Assembly (NCBI RefSeq): GCF_000812965.1
Contig: NZ_JSYN01000004.1
Location: forward strand, 186,001 to 250,000
Length of the DNA: 64,000 nt
From: Pedobacter kyungheensis
Lineage (GTDB): Bacteria > Bacteroidota > Bacteroidia > Sphingobacteriales > Sphingobacteriaceae
Direction: 5' to 3'
In this document: in pieces, positions 42,459 through 51,862 of the stretch
How positions within the stretch are numbered: the stretch's first letter is position 1
Layout of the letters: each line of letters begins with the position of its first letter
Position numbers and translations under genes: made by a program
The notes under the pieces: model-generated
Database searches by the model: none
Told to the model about the DNA's origin: nothing
What the model saw: the letters and a program-made list of their open reading frames with translations, nothing else

Positions 42459-44426
42459 TTACTTCTTTAATAAAAATTCAGTCTTTTGGTTCTGGATAAT
42501 ACGGCTATAAAATTCTTTTAAGAAAAGATATTCTTCCGGTTGGTAAATAGCATTGTTAAACTGCAAAATCTGGTTTACACTTATGGTATCTTCTTCTAAT
42601 TTGCTCGATAGCAGATACCTGCCACCATTATTTGGTAAGCCAATGGCCATATCTTTCGGTTTTTCCAATAATTGATATTTCGCTGGTAAAGTAATATTCA
42701 TGGTAATGCGCTCGTCCGATCCCGAACCTAAATCAACGGGGTAGGTACGTTCGTTTAAGTTGAAAGGATTTTTAGAAATGGGGTTGATGAAAAACGGGCT
42801 AAAGTAAAACTGATTCTGGTTAGTGCCATCATTTATGGTAAACTCAACTTCGTATTTTTCGGTTAGCATGTTTTCTACGCTATCGAGGTTCGAAATCTGG
42901 TGATCTGTTATTTTAATCCGTGTTAAACGCTCATCCAGTTTTTCTACATATTCATCTGGAGAGGTGTAACGCAAAATATCGCGTCTTTTATTGAAAGCCG
43001 AGTATCCCATCGAATGCGTAGTAAGTGTGCCTACAATTTTACCATCGGTTGTCATTTTTCCAGAAAGGATGTAGTTGGTAACCGATTTCTGACTGGCTTT
43101 AAGATCTATCCAGTATGAAGGTTTTTTTAGGTTAATTACCCGGCCCTGGTCGTTAATACACCTTAAAGGCAAAAGTCCGAAGGGTAGAAGTGGCTCTGTT
43201 GCATCCAGCAAATAACTTTTATCGCCAATATTTACTTTGGCCACCAGATAATTGAAATCGCTCATTACGGGGTAAAGCTTGTTAACCGTTCCGTTATCGC
43301 GGGTAGAAAGAATAACTGCCTCTGCATCTAAATCTGCCGCCGAAAGCGCGGCAATTAAACTCAGGTTGATGTCTGCTACATTACCAGAACGTGTTTCGAG
43401 CGCTTTTTTAATGTTATCGGTCGAATATTTGCCGTAGTAGTTATCCCATTTAATTTGTTTTTTAATGTAATTGAAAACGGCCTGAGCTTTTTCGAGCTCA
43501 TTTGTTGCTCCTTTCGTTATTCCGGGAATAAGGTCTTTAAAAAGATCTTTTCGCTTCATCTGCGAACCCAGGTTTTTTTCAGACGATAAGTCGTTATCGA
43601 TATCTTTCCAGGTTTTGGTATAAGAAGTTTTACCTCCGTTTAAATTCTGCACATCAGAAAGTTCAAAGTAAATGGCCGATTTGAAATTGCTGGGCGCCGT
43701 CATATTGTCTTCTTCAATAAAAGCCGGAACGTTTTTCATGAGGTAGGTAATTTTCGAACAATCGATAGCGGCGCCAGATAAACGCAAACATTCTTTGCTC
43801 AGTTCTACCTTTTGATCGGTAAGTTTCTGAAAGCCCCGGAGTGAAACATTATAGTTGTAAATACCAGGAATATAAACCAGGTACTCGCTGTGCACTTTAG
43901 GAATATCGCCCTGAAACTCCCAGGTTTTAAAATTAAACAGGTTTGGCGATTTTAAGGTATAACTGTATTCAATTACTGAGCCTTCTTTCAGATTGGGGAG
44001 CGTAAATTTGGTTAAGCGGGTATATTTTGATCTGTTTTCGGTAAAAACCGCTTTTCTGTCCATTACGGTTTCCACAAAATTGTTATCGATAAAGTTAAAT
44101 GTAGAGGCTTTTAAATCACTAATGGTTTCTTCGCGACTATCATCTTTATACATCGGAATTACAATATTGGCCTCTTTAAAGCCCTCTTTATTGTAAATCT
44201 TCATTTTTACATGATGTTCGAAAACCAGCACGAGGCTGTGTGTATTGTCATCAAGCTGGATAGATGCGTTGCCAAATTCCTTTAAAACGATAGCGTTGGC
44301 ATTACTATCGAGTGTTTTTCTGTCAAACTGGTAATCATCATGGGTAATAGCTCCGTAGGTAAAATTTTGAGCATAAGCACTTAACGATAAAAAAAACAGG
44401 AAAAACAAGATGGATATATTCTTCAT
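42459..44426 (-). CDS. DUF3857/transglutaminase-like protein, catalytic Cys missing
   Basis: From the ATG at 44426 the protein has 655 residues with a signal peptide ending LSAYAQ. It has the same architecture as the downstream gene: DUF3857 then transglutaminase-like fold. The position of the catalytic Cys reads SGNVADINLSL (347-357) instead of GDCKA, so it probably cannot form an acyl-enzyme; the family contains many such members. An ATG 8 codons upstream is possible but gives a poorer signal peptide. It probably acts with its Cys-containing partner. Confidence 0.88.
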   Translation of the reverse strand: MKNISILFFLFFLSLSAYAQNFTYGAITHDDYQFDRKTLDSNANAIVLKEFGNASIQLDDNTHSLVLVFEHHVKMKIYNKEGFKEANIVIPMYKDDSREETISDLKASTFNFIDNNFVETVMDRKAVFTENRSKYTRLTKFTLPNLKEGSVIEYSYTLKSPNLFNFKTWEFQGDIPKVHSEYLVYIPGIYNYNVSLRGFQKLTDQKVELSKECLRLSGAAIDCSKITYLMKNVPAFIEEDNMTAPSNFKSAIYFELSDVQNLNGGKTSYTKTWKDIDNDLSSEKNLGSQMKRKDLFKDLIPGITKGATNELEKAQAVFNYIKKQIKWDNYYGKYSTDNIKKALETRSGNVADINLSLIAALSAADLDAEAVILSTRDNGTVNKLYPVMSDFNYLVAKVNIGDKSYLLDATEPLLPFGLLPLRCINDQGRVINLKKPSYWIDLKASQKSVTNYILSGKMTTDGKIVGTLTTHSMGYSAFNKRRDILRYTSPDEYVEKLDERLTRIKITDHQISNLDSVENMLTEKYEVEFTINDGTNQNQFYFSPFFINPISKNPFNLNERTYPVDLGSGSDERITMNITLPAKYQLLEKPKDMAIGLPNNGGRYLLSSKLEEDTISVNQILQFNNAIYQPEEYLFLKEFYSRIIQNQKTEFLLKK

Positions 44427-44610
44427 TAGAGCGTATATAAATTGGCGCAATTTAGGTGTAGCAATTAAGATTCTAAAATAATTTGAAAATTAAATTTATA
44501 AATTAATAAAGTGGTTTTATAGAACTAATGAAACCTTTTTAGCATTTTTGAAAAAAAGAATTTGACATGCCGATCCTAAATCTAATGTCGCCAATCTCAC
44601 ATCAAAAGAA

Positions 44611-45564
44611 ATGAAATTAAATTTAAAGCGCCCTTTAGCATTTTTTGATTTAGAAGCTACCGGAATAAATGTCGGAGCCGACAGAATTGTAGAAATTGCA
44701 ATTTTAAAGGCCATGCCAGATGGAACTGAAACTGTTAAAACCTGGCGTGTGAATCCAGAAATGCCTATTCCGTTGCAAACTTCCTTAATTCATGGGATTT
44801 ACGATGAGGACGTTGCTAATGAGCCTACTTTTAAAGCCCTCGCGGCAGAAATTGCCGGATTTATTGGCGATAGCGATCTGGCTGGGTATAACTCCAATAA
44901 ATTTGATATCCCCATGCTTTTAGAAGAATTTTTAAGGGCTGAGATTGACTTCGATATGAACGACCGCAAATTTGTGGATGTACAAAATATATTCCACCAG
45001 ATGGAGCAACGCACCTTAAAGGCGGCCTATAAATTTTACTGTCAGGAAGATTTGGTTAATGCCCACGCGGCCGAAGCAGATGTAATTGCCACTTATAAAG
45101 TGTTGCTCGGGCAGTTAGAGATGTATAAAGAAACCGAGTTTGAAAACAAACAAGGCGTGAAAAGTATTCCGGTGGTAAATGATGTAGAAGCGTTACATGT
45201 TTTTACAAACATCAATAAACCTGTTGACTTTGCCGGTCGTATGGTATACAACGAAAACGATGAGGTATGCTTTAATTTCGGTAAACACAAAGGTAAAACT
45301 ACCGCACAGGTGTTTGCTGTTGAACCCAGCTACTATGCCTGGATGAAACAAGGCGATTTTCCTTTATATACCAAAAAGAAACTGGATGAGGAATGGGCTA
45401 AATTTAACGCGAAGAAAAACGAAAATAAAGCCCCAAGACCGCAAAACACTGCGCCAGCCAATAAACCCTATTTTCAAAAAAAGCCACAGCCAAAACCAGA
45501 AAAACCTGCTCAACCCATTAACAACGATATGTTGGAGCAGCTGAAAATGAAGTTTGGGAAATAG
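44611..45564 (+). CDS. 3'-5' exonuclease with ExoX-like C-terminal domain
   Basis: The 317-residue DEDDh exonuclease has D13 and E15 in FFDLEATGIN, GYNSNKFDIPML in the second motif and HAAEADVIATY in the third. The C-terminal CFNFGKHKGKT..PSYYAWM segment resembles the small domain at the end of exonuclease X. A Pro/Lys-rich linker (about 263-300) precedes the last helix. Role: DNA proofreading or repair in the cytoplasm. It is followed by word repeats before the M1 peptidase gene. Confidence 0.92.
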   Translation: MKLNLKRPLAFFDLEATGINVGADRIVEIAILKAMPDGTETVKTWRVNPEMPIPLQTSLIHGIYDEDVANEPTFKALAAEIAGFIGDSDLAGYNSNKFDIPMLLEEFLRAEIDFDMNDRKFVDVQNIFHQMEQRTLKAAYKFYCQEDLVNAHAAEADVIATYKVLLGQLEMYKETEFENKQGVKSIPVVNDVEALHVFTNINKPVDFAGRMVYNENDEVCFNFGKHKGKTTAQVFAVEPSYYAWMKQGDFPLYTKKKLDEEWAKFNAKKNENKAPRPQNTAPANKPYFQKKPQPKPEKPAQPINNDMLEQLKMKFGK

Positions 45565-45681
45565 AGACTTTGGTTAATTGTTTAATCGGTTAACTGGTTA
45601 ATTGTTGTATTGCTTGATTAATTGATTACAATTAGATTAAGTCGAACGCTAAACGCCAGGCGCCATGCTCCAAGCCAAAAA
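45565..45681. repeat. word repeats between exonuclease and M1 peptidase genes
   Basis: GGTTAATTGTTTAATCGGTTAACTGG-like words (45573-45630, reverse sense of the AATTAACC words) are followed by GTCGAACGCTAAACGCC (45641-45670). No gene or terminator seen. Confidence 0.55.
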
Positions 45682-47541
45682 ATGAAACGTATAAAATTAT
45701 TAGGCCTTTTACTTTGCTCGGCGATATACACGAGCGCGCAAACGCAACTACCTATTGAACCGGTATTTCAGCAGACCTACCAAAAGGAAACCAGAAGCAC
45801 CAGTGGTAAGCCCGGAAAAAATTACTGGCAAAATTCGTCAAAGTACGATATTCAGGTAAATTTTAACCCCGTTAGCCGTTTGCTTAAAGGTAAGGTGCAG
45901 GTAGTGTATACCAACAATAGTCCAGATACCTTAAAGGAAATCTGGTTTAAGCTTTACCCAAACCTCTACAAAAAAGGTACACCAAGGAAAGCTAAATTCT
46001 CAGAATCTGATTTGGGTGAAGGTGTAGCCATCGAAAAAATGGCTGCTAACGGCAAAACCATTACCGGCTTTAAAATCGACGGCACGAATATGACTGTAGA
46101 TGTTCCGGCAGTATTGCCTGGGAAAACCATCAGTTTCGCTATTGAGTACAACTATACTTTAAATAAGGGGTCGCACATGCGTACAGGTCAGGTAGATGAA
46201 GGTTCGCATTTTGTGGCTTATTTCTTTCCGCGCATTGCTGTTTACGACGATGTAGATGGTTGGAACAAATTCCCTTATACGGGTGCTGAAGAGTTTTACA
46301 ATGATTTTGATCAGTTTAATGCAGCCATTACCGTGCCGGGTGGTTACGGCGTTTGGGCAACCGGCGATTTGAAAAATCCGAATGAGGTTTTCCAAAAGGA
46401 TGTGGTGAGCAGAATGTTATCGGCAGAGAAAAATGATGCGGTAATTGATGTGATTACGGATAAGGATCTGGCTGATAAGAAAGTAACTCAACCCAATGCA
46501 TTTAATACTTTTAAGTTTGAAGCAAAAAATGTAACCGATTTTGTGTTTGCCTTGAGCGACCATTACCTCTGGAAATCGAGTAGTTTAGTGGTAGACCCTA
46601 AAACAAAGCGACGTACACGTGTTGATGCCGTTTTTAATCCAAAGCATAAAGATTATTATGAAGTGATTGATTTTGCCCGTAAAACGGTCGAATCGATGAG
46701 TTACACTTTTCCGAAATGGCCTTTTCCGTATAACCACGAAACAATTTTTGATGGTTTAGACCAGATGGAATATCCCATGATGGTGAATGATAATCCGGTA
46801 GATAACCGCACAGATGCCATTACGCTAACCGACCACGAAATTTTTCATACCATGTTTCCTTTTTACATGGGTATTAACGAAACCAAGTATGGCTGGATGG
46901 ACGAAGGTTGGGCAACCATAGGTGAGTGGTTAATTTCGCCAATGATCGATCCAACTATTGTGGATGAGTATGGTGTACAACCAACGGCATCTACCTCTGG
47001 CGGCAAAGATGATACACCGATTATGACCTTAACGCCTGATTTAAAAGGATCGGGTACTTTTACCAATTCGTACCCAAAACCAGGCTTAGCTTATCTTTTT
47101 GTTAAAGATTATCTGGGTGATGAGCTGTTTATTAAAGCTTTACATACTTATATCAGAAACTGGAATGGCAAACATCCTATGCCATACGATTTCTTTAACA
47201 GCATAAACGAAGGTAGCGGCAAAAACCTGAACTGGTTTTGGAAAGCCTGGTTTTTTGAAGATGGCGTAACCGATATGGCCATAAAGGCTGTAGATAAAAC
47301 CGCCGATGGCTACTCGATTACTGTTGAGAATAAAAGTGTTAAGCCTTTGCCTATTGATTTAACTTTAACCTATGCTGATGGTAGCACAGAAAAGCACCAC
47401 AGTACCATAGGCGTTTGGGAAAATGGTAACAAGCAGGTTAAAGTTGAAATAAAAACAACAAAAAAACTAAATAAGGTAGTAATGGGTAGTGCCCATGTAC
47501 CCGATAAAGTAAAAAGTGATAATAGTTTCTCGGTAAACTAA
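45682..47541 (+). CDS. M1-family zinc metallopeptidase, exported
   Basis: From the ATG at 45682 the protein has 619 residues and starts with a signal peptide (MKRIKLLGLLLCSAIYTSAQ). The 20-codon upstream extension only encodes word repeats. The gluzincin motif is H385-E386-xx-H389 with the third ligand E408 in WMDEGWATIGEW, exactly the M1 spacing. Predicted to cleave N-terminal residues from peptides in the periplasm or at the surface. The stop overlaps the convergent gene by 4 bases, and the transcript probably ends at the hairpin 47612-47645. Confidence 0.94.
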   Translation: MKRIKLLGLLLCSAIYTSAQTQLPIEPVFQQTYQKETRSTSGKPGKNYWQNSSKYDIQVNFNPVSRLLKGKVQVVYTNNSPDTLKEIWFKLYPNLYKKGTPRKAKFSESDLGEGVAIEKMAANGKTITGFKIDGTNMTVDVPAVLPGKTISFAIEYNYTLNKGSHMRTGQVDEGSHFVAYFFPRIAVYDDVDGWNKFPYTGAEEFYNDFDQFNAAITVPGGYGVWATGDLKNPNEVFQKDVVSRMLSAEKNDAVIDVITDKDLADKKVTQPNAFNTFKFEAKNVTDFVFALSDHYLWKSSSLVVDPKTKRRTRVDAVFNPKHKDYYEVIDFARKTVESMSYTFPKWPFPYNHETIFDGLDQMEYPMMVNDNPVDNRTDAITLTDHEIFHTMFPFYMGINETKYGWMDEGWATIGEWLISPMIDPTIVDEYGVQPTASTSGGKDDTPIMTLTPDLKGSGTFTNSYPKPGLAYLFVKDYLGDELFIKALHTYIRNWNGKHPMPYDFFNSINEGSGKNLNWFWKAWFFEDGVTDMAIKAVDKTADGYSITVENKSVKPLPIDLTLTYADGSTEKHHSTIGVWENGNKQVKVEIKTTKKLNKVVMGSAHVPDKVKSDNSFSVN

Positions 47542-48389
47542 TAAGATTTAAATAGTGGGTAGTAAGGCTTGTTAATTGGGCCTTCATCACTAAAAGCCTT
47601 ACAAAGTTCAGCCTCTCTTAAAGCTTTTTTAAGAGAGGTTTTTTTATTGTTGATGAAAATTTTGTTTTGGATTAAACGCACTCCATGGCTGTAATCAGCC
47701 CAGGTATTAGTGTGTTTGTTATACACGGGCTGTATGGCTTTGCCATCGGGTTTATGCCAGCCATAGATAACTACCCGAGGGGTAGCTTCTCCGTAGATTT
47801 TATTCGAAATGATTATATCTTTTTTATTTCCGGCAGTTAAACTTCCAGCCTGATGGCTTGGCAGGAAATTTTTAATTTGCTGTTGTATTGAATCGGTATG
47901 CGCTATAAAAACCGGTAGGGTAGTCATGGCTTTGGTTGGCGGTATCGGTTGTGGCCTCAGCTTTATAGTAGCCTGATCATAGATGTGATCAACAATGGCT
48001 TTAGTTGGAAGTATGCATTTAGCAAGTCTGGCCACTTTTTGGGCTAAAATAGGCGTCATGGGCACATAGAAGTAGTCTTCGTTACTACCTATTGCAAAAT
48101 AATCAGGTAGCACATAATAGCGAATCTGATAAGTTTTATTACTTTCCTGTTCAGTCCAGTGTAAATCGACGGGTACCAGTTTTCTTAAAAAATCAGGAAC
48201 ATTCCCATCTTTAATTTGCCTGAAAATAATTTTTTCGCGATTTACCAGGCTCAGGCTGCTGTCGCTGATGCGCTCTGCAAATGCACTGCCGGTTAAAGCT
48301 TCGGGTTTTCTTTTACTGAGTTTAAGCTCTTGTGCGTTTACAAAGGAGATGGATATGGCCAAAAATAGAATGGTGAGATACCGCTTCAT
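47538..48389 (-). CDS. exported protein of unknown function
   Basis: The 283-residue protein has a signal peptide (1-19, cleavage before Q20) and no recognised domain. It contains QIRYYVLPDYFAIGSNEDYFYVPMTP, shared by a group of Sphingobacteriaceae proteins in my memory, and a basic C-terminus (INNKKTSLKKALREAEL). The DNA encoding that basic stretch is also a plus-strand terminator for the convergent M1 peptidase gene. It starts 10 bases after the VapC-like stop, but this need not be an operon. Confidence 0.75.
   Translation of the reverse strand: MKRYLTILFLAISISFVNAQELKLSKRKPEALTGSAFAERISDSSLSLVNREKIIFRQIKDGNVPDFLRKLVPVDLHWTEQESNKTYQIRYYVLPDYFAIGSNEDYFYVPMTPILAQKVARLAKCILPTKAIVDHIYDQATIKLRPQPIPPTKAMTTLPVFIAHTDSIQQQIKNFLPSHQAGSLTAGNKKDIIISNKIYGEATPRVVIYGWHKPDGKAIQPVYNKHTNTWADYSHGVRLIQNKIFINNKKTSLKKALREAELCKAFSDEGPINKPYYPLFKSY
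47612..47645 (+). terminator. intrinsic terminator for M1 peptidase inside the convergent coding sequence
   Basis: An 11-bp perfect stem, CCTCTCTTAAA (47612-47622) and TTTAAGAGAGG (47628-47638), with a 5-base loop is followed by seven T (47639-47645) on the plus strand. It lies 71 bases downstream of the peptidase stop and inside the last 36 codons of the gene on the other strand. Confidence 0.85.
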
Positions 48390-48399
48390 TAGTATATTC

Positions 48400-48786
48400 C
48401 TAATATTGAACCATTTGTCTTTTGTATGCTGTAAAATAATTATCTACACTTGCAACGCTAAGGTTCTCGCTAATTGATTGTGCGATAATTAATCTGTCAA
48501 ATGGATCGTTATGATGGTGTTCTAAAGTTGTAAGCTGCAAAATATGATTTAGTGTAATAGGTAATATATCAAACCCACTAGCCTCGGTAATATTAAAAAA
48601 TTCTTCAATACTTGAATTCAGAATCAGCCTACCAAGTGAGTATTTAATTGATAGCTCCCAATAAGTTGCAATACTAACAAAACATTTATTGTTGGAATCT
48701 TCTATGATACGCTTTAATCTCTTAGGGAGTTTGGCATCATTTGTAATGAACCAAATTACAATATGTGTATCAATTAGGATATTCAT
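48400..48786 (-). CDS. PIN-domain toxin, VapC-like
   Basis: The 128-residue PIN-domain ribonuclease has D6 in LIDTHIVIWF, E44 in TYWELSIKY, D94 and D97 in NDPFDRLIIAQ and D115 in SVDNYF, giving a complete acidic active site. VapC toxins cleave tRNA or rRNA when freed from the antitoxin. It starts on the stop codon of the upstream small gene (TAATG overlap), the usual antitoxin-toxin order. Codon use is visibly more AT-rich than the neighbours, consistent with transfer. Confidence 0.9.
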   Translation of the reverse strand: MNILIDTHIVIWFITNDAKLPKRLKRIIEDSNNKCFVSIATYWELSIKYSLGRLILNSSIEEFFNITEASGFDILPITLNHILQLTTLEHHHNDPFDRLIIAQSISENLSVASVDNYFTAYKRQMVQY

Positions 48787-48989
48787 TAAAGATAATCTTC
48801 AAAACCATCGATAGGATCATTAAAGTTATCTTTCACGCTGACTAATCCTTTTGCCAGACCAGCAGTTCGCTTTTGCTTATCGCTTTTCTGCTGTTGCTTT
48901 GCCATTAAGGAATCTATATAATCTGATACCCGCTTCTTCAGTTCAATAGGCAAATCTGCTAGTTTCGTATAGAGTTGAATATCAGTCAT
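48786..48989 (-). CDS. DUF2281-type antitoxin, VapB-like
   Basis: The 67-residue protein starts MTDIQLYTKLADLPIELKKRVSDYIDSLM, the DUF2281 pattern seen in antitoxins paired with PIN toxins. A basic middle (KQQQKSDKQKR) and an acidic C-terminus (DPIDGFEDYL) would thread over the toxin. It overlaps vapC by one base (TAATG). A perfect -7 box (48995-49002) lies 5 bases before the ATG, so the operon may autoregulate at the start site. Confidence 0.88.
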   Translation of the reverse strand: MTDIQLYTKLADLPIELKKRVSDYIDSLMAKQQQKSDKQKRTAGLAKGLVSVKDNFNDPIDGFEDYL

Positions 48990-48994
48990 GATAT

Positions 48995-49002
48995 CAAATT
49001 TA
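48995..49002 (-). promoter_or_regulatory. -7 box of the VapBC-like operon
   Basis: TAAATTTG on the minus strand is a perfect match, 5 bases from the antitoxin ATG, implying an almost leaderless mRNA. Confidence 0.6.
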
Positions 49003-49019
49003 TGAAAAAGATTTTAAAA

Positions 49020-49955
49020 CTATTCAGGCTTTAAAAAATCAATATTCCTTTTTAGCCCGGCAAATTTGGTGCGTTTAACTGCTGACCCTTTAAAAACCTT
49101 TTTAAAAACTTCATCAGTAATTTCTGTGAGATCCTTAGCGCTCAAATCCAGTAAGCCGCTCTCAGGCTTAAAGGCTGCTTCGTTGTGTGCTTTGGAGAAG
49201 CGGTTCCAGGGGCAAACATCCTGGCAAATGTCGCAGCCAAACATCCAGTTGCTCATTTTATCTTTAAACTCTGCCGGGATTTCGTTTTTAAGCTCTATGG
49301 TTAAATAAGAAATACATTTACTGCCATCAACTACCTGCGGAGCAATAATCGCGTCGGTAGGGCAGGCATCTAAACAGCGCGTACAGCTACCGCAGTAATC
49401 GGCCTGGTAAGGATGATCGTAATCCAGCTCCAGATCAATGATCAACTCGGCCAGAAAGAAAAATGAACCACTGCTTTTACTGATCAGGTTAGAATTTTTA
49501 CCAATCCAGCCAATGCCCGATTTTTTCGCCCATGCGCGATCTAAAACCGGTGCCGAGTCAACAAAAGCCCTGCCCGAAACTTCACCAATGTTGGTTTCTA
49601 TAAAATGGGTAAGCTCTTTTAACTTGTCTTTTATTACAGTGTGGTAATCCTGACCGTAGGCATATTTAGAGATTTTTGGCGCATCAGGATCACTTTGTGT
49701 TTCGTCGGTATAGTAGTTTAACGAAAGGGAGATTACTGATTTTGCACCCTCTACCAACAATCTCGGATCGAGGCGTTTATCGAAGTAATTTTCCATATAC
49801 TTCATTTCGCCATGGTGGTTTTGGCTCAGCCATTTTTCCAGGCGGGGTGCTTCTTCTTCCAGAAATTCTGCCTTGGCAATACCGCAGGCCAGAAAGCCCA
49901 GACGCAGTGCCTCGTCTTTTATCAGTTGGCTATATTTTGCAGAATTGTTGTACAC
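49020..49955 (-). CDS. queG: epoxyqueuosine reductase
   Basis: QueG reduces epoxyqueuosine to queuosine in tRNA using cobalamin and two [4Fe-4S] clusters, completing the pathway of which QueA (15.3-16.4 kb) is a part. With the GTG at 49955 the protein has 311 residues, with cluster cysteines at 188, 191, 194, 198 ([12 protein letters not shown]) and 241, 244, 248 ([10 protein letters not shown]) and the catalytic Asp in [11 protein letters not shown]. An ATG seven codons upstream is in frame, but it lies upstream of the -7 box TATCTTTG (49963-49970), so it would not be on the mRNA. Confidence 0.95.
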   Translation of the reverse strand: MYNNSAKYSQLIKDEALRLGFLACGIAKAEFLEEEAPRLEKWLSQNHHGEMKYMENYFDKRLDPRLLVEGAKSVISLSLNYYTDETQSDPDAPKISKYAYGQDYHTVIKDKLKELTHFIETNIGEVSGRAFVDSAPVLDRAWAKKSGIGWIGKNSNLISKSSGSFFFLAELIIDLELDYDHPYQADYCGSCTRCLDACPTDAIIAPQVVDGSKCISYLTIELKNEIPAEFKDKMSNWMFGCDICQDVCPWNRFSKAHNEAAFKPESGLLDLSAKDLTEITDEVFKKVFKGSAVKRTKFAGLKRNIDFLKPE

Positions 49956-49962
49956 CAGCCTG

Positions 49963-49970
49963 CAAAGATA
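49963..49970 (-). promoter_or_regulatory. queG -7 box
   Basis: TATCTTTG on the minus strand, a perfect match, lies 7 bases before the GTG start. It decides the start of queG. Confidence 0.6.
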
Positions 49971-50090
49971 AGGCATAGGATTAAAACATTTTTACTAATC
50001 GCTTGTTCTAAATACAGAAACTAAAAATAGCTTGTAGTTTTTCAAGAACCGGAATTTGACCAGCTAGACTAACAATTTAATCTTAATATT

Positions 50091-50297
50091 ATGGAAAATA
50101 TAGATCCAAAACATACGGAAACTGGAGGAGCTCACAGACCTATAGAAAAAGATTACGAAGGCCATAAAGATAATCCTGGACCTGCCAAGCCAGCGATTAC
50201 CGAGAAAGATGTAAATGGCGCAGGACAAGCCTTAAAATGGGTTTTGCCTATATTGATTATTATTGCCTTAATTGTATGGTTCGCCATGCGTAAATAA
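50091..50297 (+). CDS. small C-terminally anchored membrane protein
   Basis: The 68-residue protein has a hydrophilic His/Pro/Lys-rich part (1-47) and one C-terminal membrane helix (about 49-66, VLPILIIIALIVWFAM) ending in basic residues, so the N-terminus is likely periplasmic or the protein is tail-anchored. No family recognised. It is monocistronic with its own terminator. Confidence 0.75.
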   Translation: MENIDPKHTETGGAHRPIEKDYEGHKDNPGPAKPAITEKDVNGAGQALKWVLPILIIIALIVWFAMRK

Positions 50298-50316
50298 GGA
50301 CTTTATGGTTAGATTA

Positions 50317-50350
50317 AATGCCGGTTAGCCCACAGCAACCGGCATTTTTT
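50317..50350 (+). terminator. terminator after the tail-anchored protein gene
   Basis: A 9-bp stem, ATGCCGGTT/AACCGGCAT (50318-50326 and 50337-50345), with a 10-base loop is followed by six T. It also borders the stop of the convergent gene at 50354. Confidence 0.85.
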
Positions 50351-50353
50351 ATG

Positions 50354-51862
50354 CTATTTTAAGAGTTTCACCTGATAAAGATCATTTCTTCTGTCTTTTA
50401 AGATCTTTACGGTACCATAATGGTGCAATTCATCCAGCAGGTGCAGGTCTACATCAACTACCAGAACCATTTCTGTATTGGGCGTTGCTTCGGCCTTAAT
50501 GGCATTGGTAGGAAAGGCAAAATCAGAAGGCGTAAAAACCGCCGATTGTGCAAATTGAATATCCATATTGTTTACTTTGGGCAAGTTACCCACACAACCT
50601 GCAATGGCTACATAACATTCGTTTTCTATAGCGCGGGCCTGTGCGCAGTGCCTTACACGGGTATAACCGTTTTGGGTATCGGTTAAAAAAGGTACAAACA
50701 AGATCTGCATACCTTGATCGGCATAAATCCTGCTTAACTCAGGAAACTCTACATCGTAGCAGATCAGGATGCCCACTTTACCACAATCGGTATCAAAAAC
50801 CTGTACTTTATCGCCACCAATCATCCCGTAGTATTTCTGTTCGTTCGGTGTAATATGAATTTTGCGGTATTCATCAATTTTTCCGGTGCGGTGGCAGAGG
50901 TAGGTAGCGTTATAAAGTTTGCCGTTATCCAGCAAAGGCATACTACCGGTTATGATATTTACATTATAGCTCAGCGCATATTCATGCATTTTCTGTACAA
51001 TTTCTTCCGTTTTTTCAGCCAGTTTACGCATGGCTTCAATTTCAGGTAAGTGGTTATAGGGTTGCAGCAAAGGGGTATTGAACAACTCCGGAAACATGAT
51101 GAAATCTGATTTGTACCCGCTTACGGCATCCACAAAAAACTCTACCTGCTCATAAAATGATTCCATATCAGGGAAAAGGCGCATCTGCCACTGCACCAGC
51201 CCGAGGCGAATGGTCATGGCCGAGCGGGCCGAAGCATCAACTCCCTGATAATAAATGTTGTTCCATTCAATGAGGGTTGCATATTCTTTCGATTCCTTAT
51301 CACCCGGAAGGTAATTCTTTAAAACTTTCCGAACGTGAAAATCGTTCGAAATCTGAAAGGTAAGCGTAGGATCATAAATCTCTTTAGCCTTCACCTTATC
51401 AATATATTGCCGTGGCGTTAAAGTTTCTGCATAAGCGTGGTAGCCCGGGATACGGCCACCGGCAATGATACTCTTTAAGTTTAAGCTTTCGCAAAGCTCT
51501 TTACGGGCTTCATAAAGCCTTCGGCCAAGTCTCAGCCCCCGGTATTCGGGATGCACAAAAATTTCGATGCCATACAAAGTGTCTCCATTAGGATTATGTG
51601 TGGAGAAAGAATAATCGCCGGTAATTAGCTTATAAGTGTGCCGGTCGCCATATTCGTCATAATCTACAATAATGGAAAGTGAGCAGGCTACTACTTTTTC
51701 ATCAACGGCGATACAAAGCTGCCCTTCGGGAAAAAGGTTTAAAAGTTTGGCAATGCTCGATTTAGGCCAGATGGAGCCACCCATGCTATCGTAGGCCTGA
51801 AGCATAGATTCTTTAAGGTCTGCGTAATCCTCGAGCGTTAGTTTACGTATTTCGATGTTCAT
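50354..51862 (-). CDS. GNAT acetyltransferase fused to carbon-nitrogen hydrolase
   Basis: From the ATG at 51862 the fusion has 502 residues. Residues 1-190 are a GNAT domain (acetyl-CoA loop RGLRLGRRL, 108-116). Residues 218-500 are a nitrilase-superfamily domain with the E-K-C triad: E259 (MFPELFN), K334 (YRKIHITPNE), C368 (LICYDVEFPE). The nitrilase part resembles omega-amidase/N-carbamoyl amidase-type enzymes. The fusion is widespread in Bacteroidota, but its substrate is not known to me. It is flanked by repeats upstream and by a terminator downstream. Confidence 0.93.
   Translation of the reverse strand: MNIEIRKLTLEDYADLKESMLQAYDSMGGSIWPKSSIAKLLNLFPEGQLCIAVDEKVVACSLSIIVDYDEYGDRHTYKLITGDYSFSTHNPNGDTLYGIEIFVHPEYRGLRLGRRLYEARKELCESLNLKSIIAGGRIPGYHAYAETLTPRQYIDKVKAKEIYDPTLTFQISNDFHVRKVLKNYLPGDKESKEYATLIEWNNIYYQGVDASARSAMTIRLGLVQWQMRLFPDMESFYEQVEFFVDAVSGYKSDFIMFPELFNTPLLQPYNHLPEIEAMRKLAEKTEEIVQKMHEYALSYNVNIITGSMPLLDNGKLYNATYLCHRTGKIDEYRKIHITPNEQKYYGMIGGDKVQVFDTDCGKVGILICYDVEFPELSRIYADQGMQILFVPFLTDTQNGYTRVRHCAQARAIENECYVAIAGCVGNLPKVNNMDIQFAQSAVFTPSDFAFPTNAIKAEATPNTEMVLVVDVDLHLLDELHHYGTVKILKDRRNDLYQVKLLK

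Noticed and set aside
45622..45681. Longer start for the M1 peptidase
   Set aside because: It encodes word repeats and destroys the signal peptide at the N-terminus.
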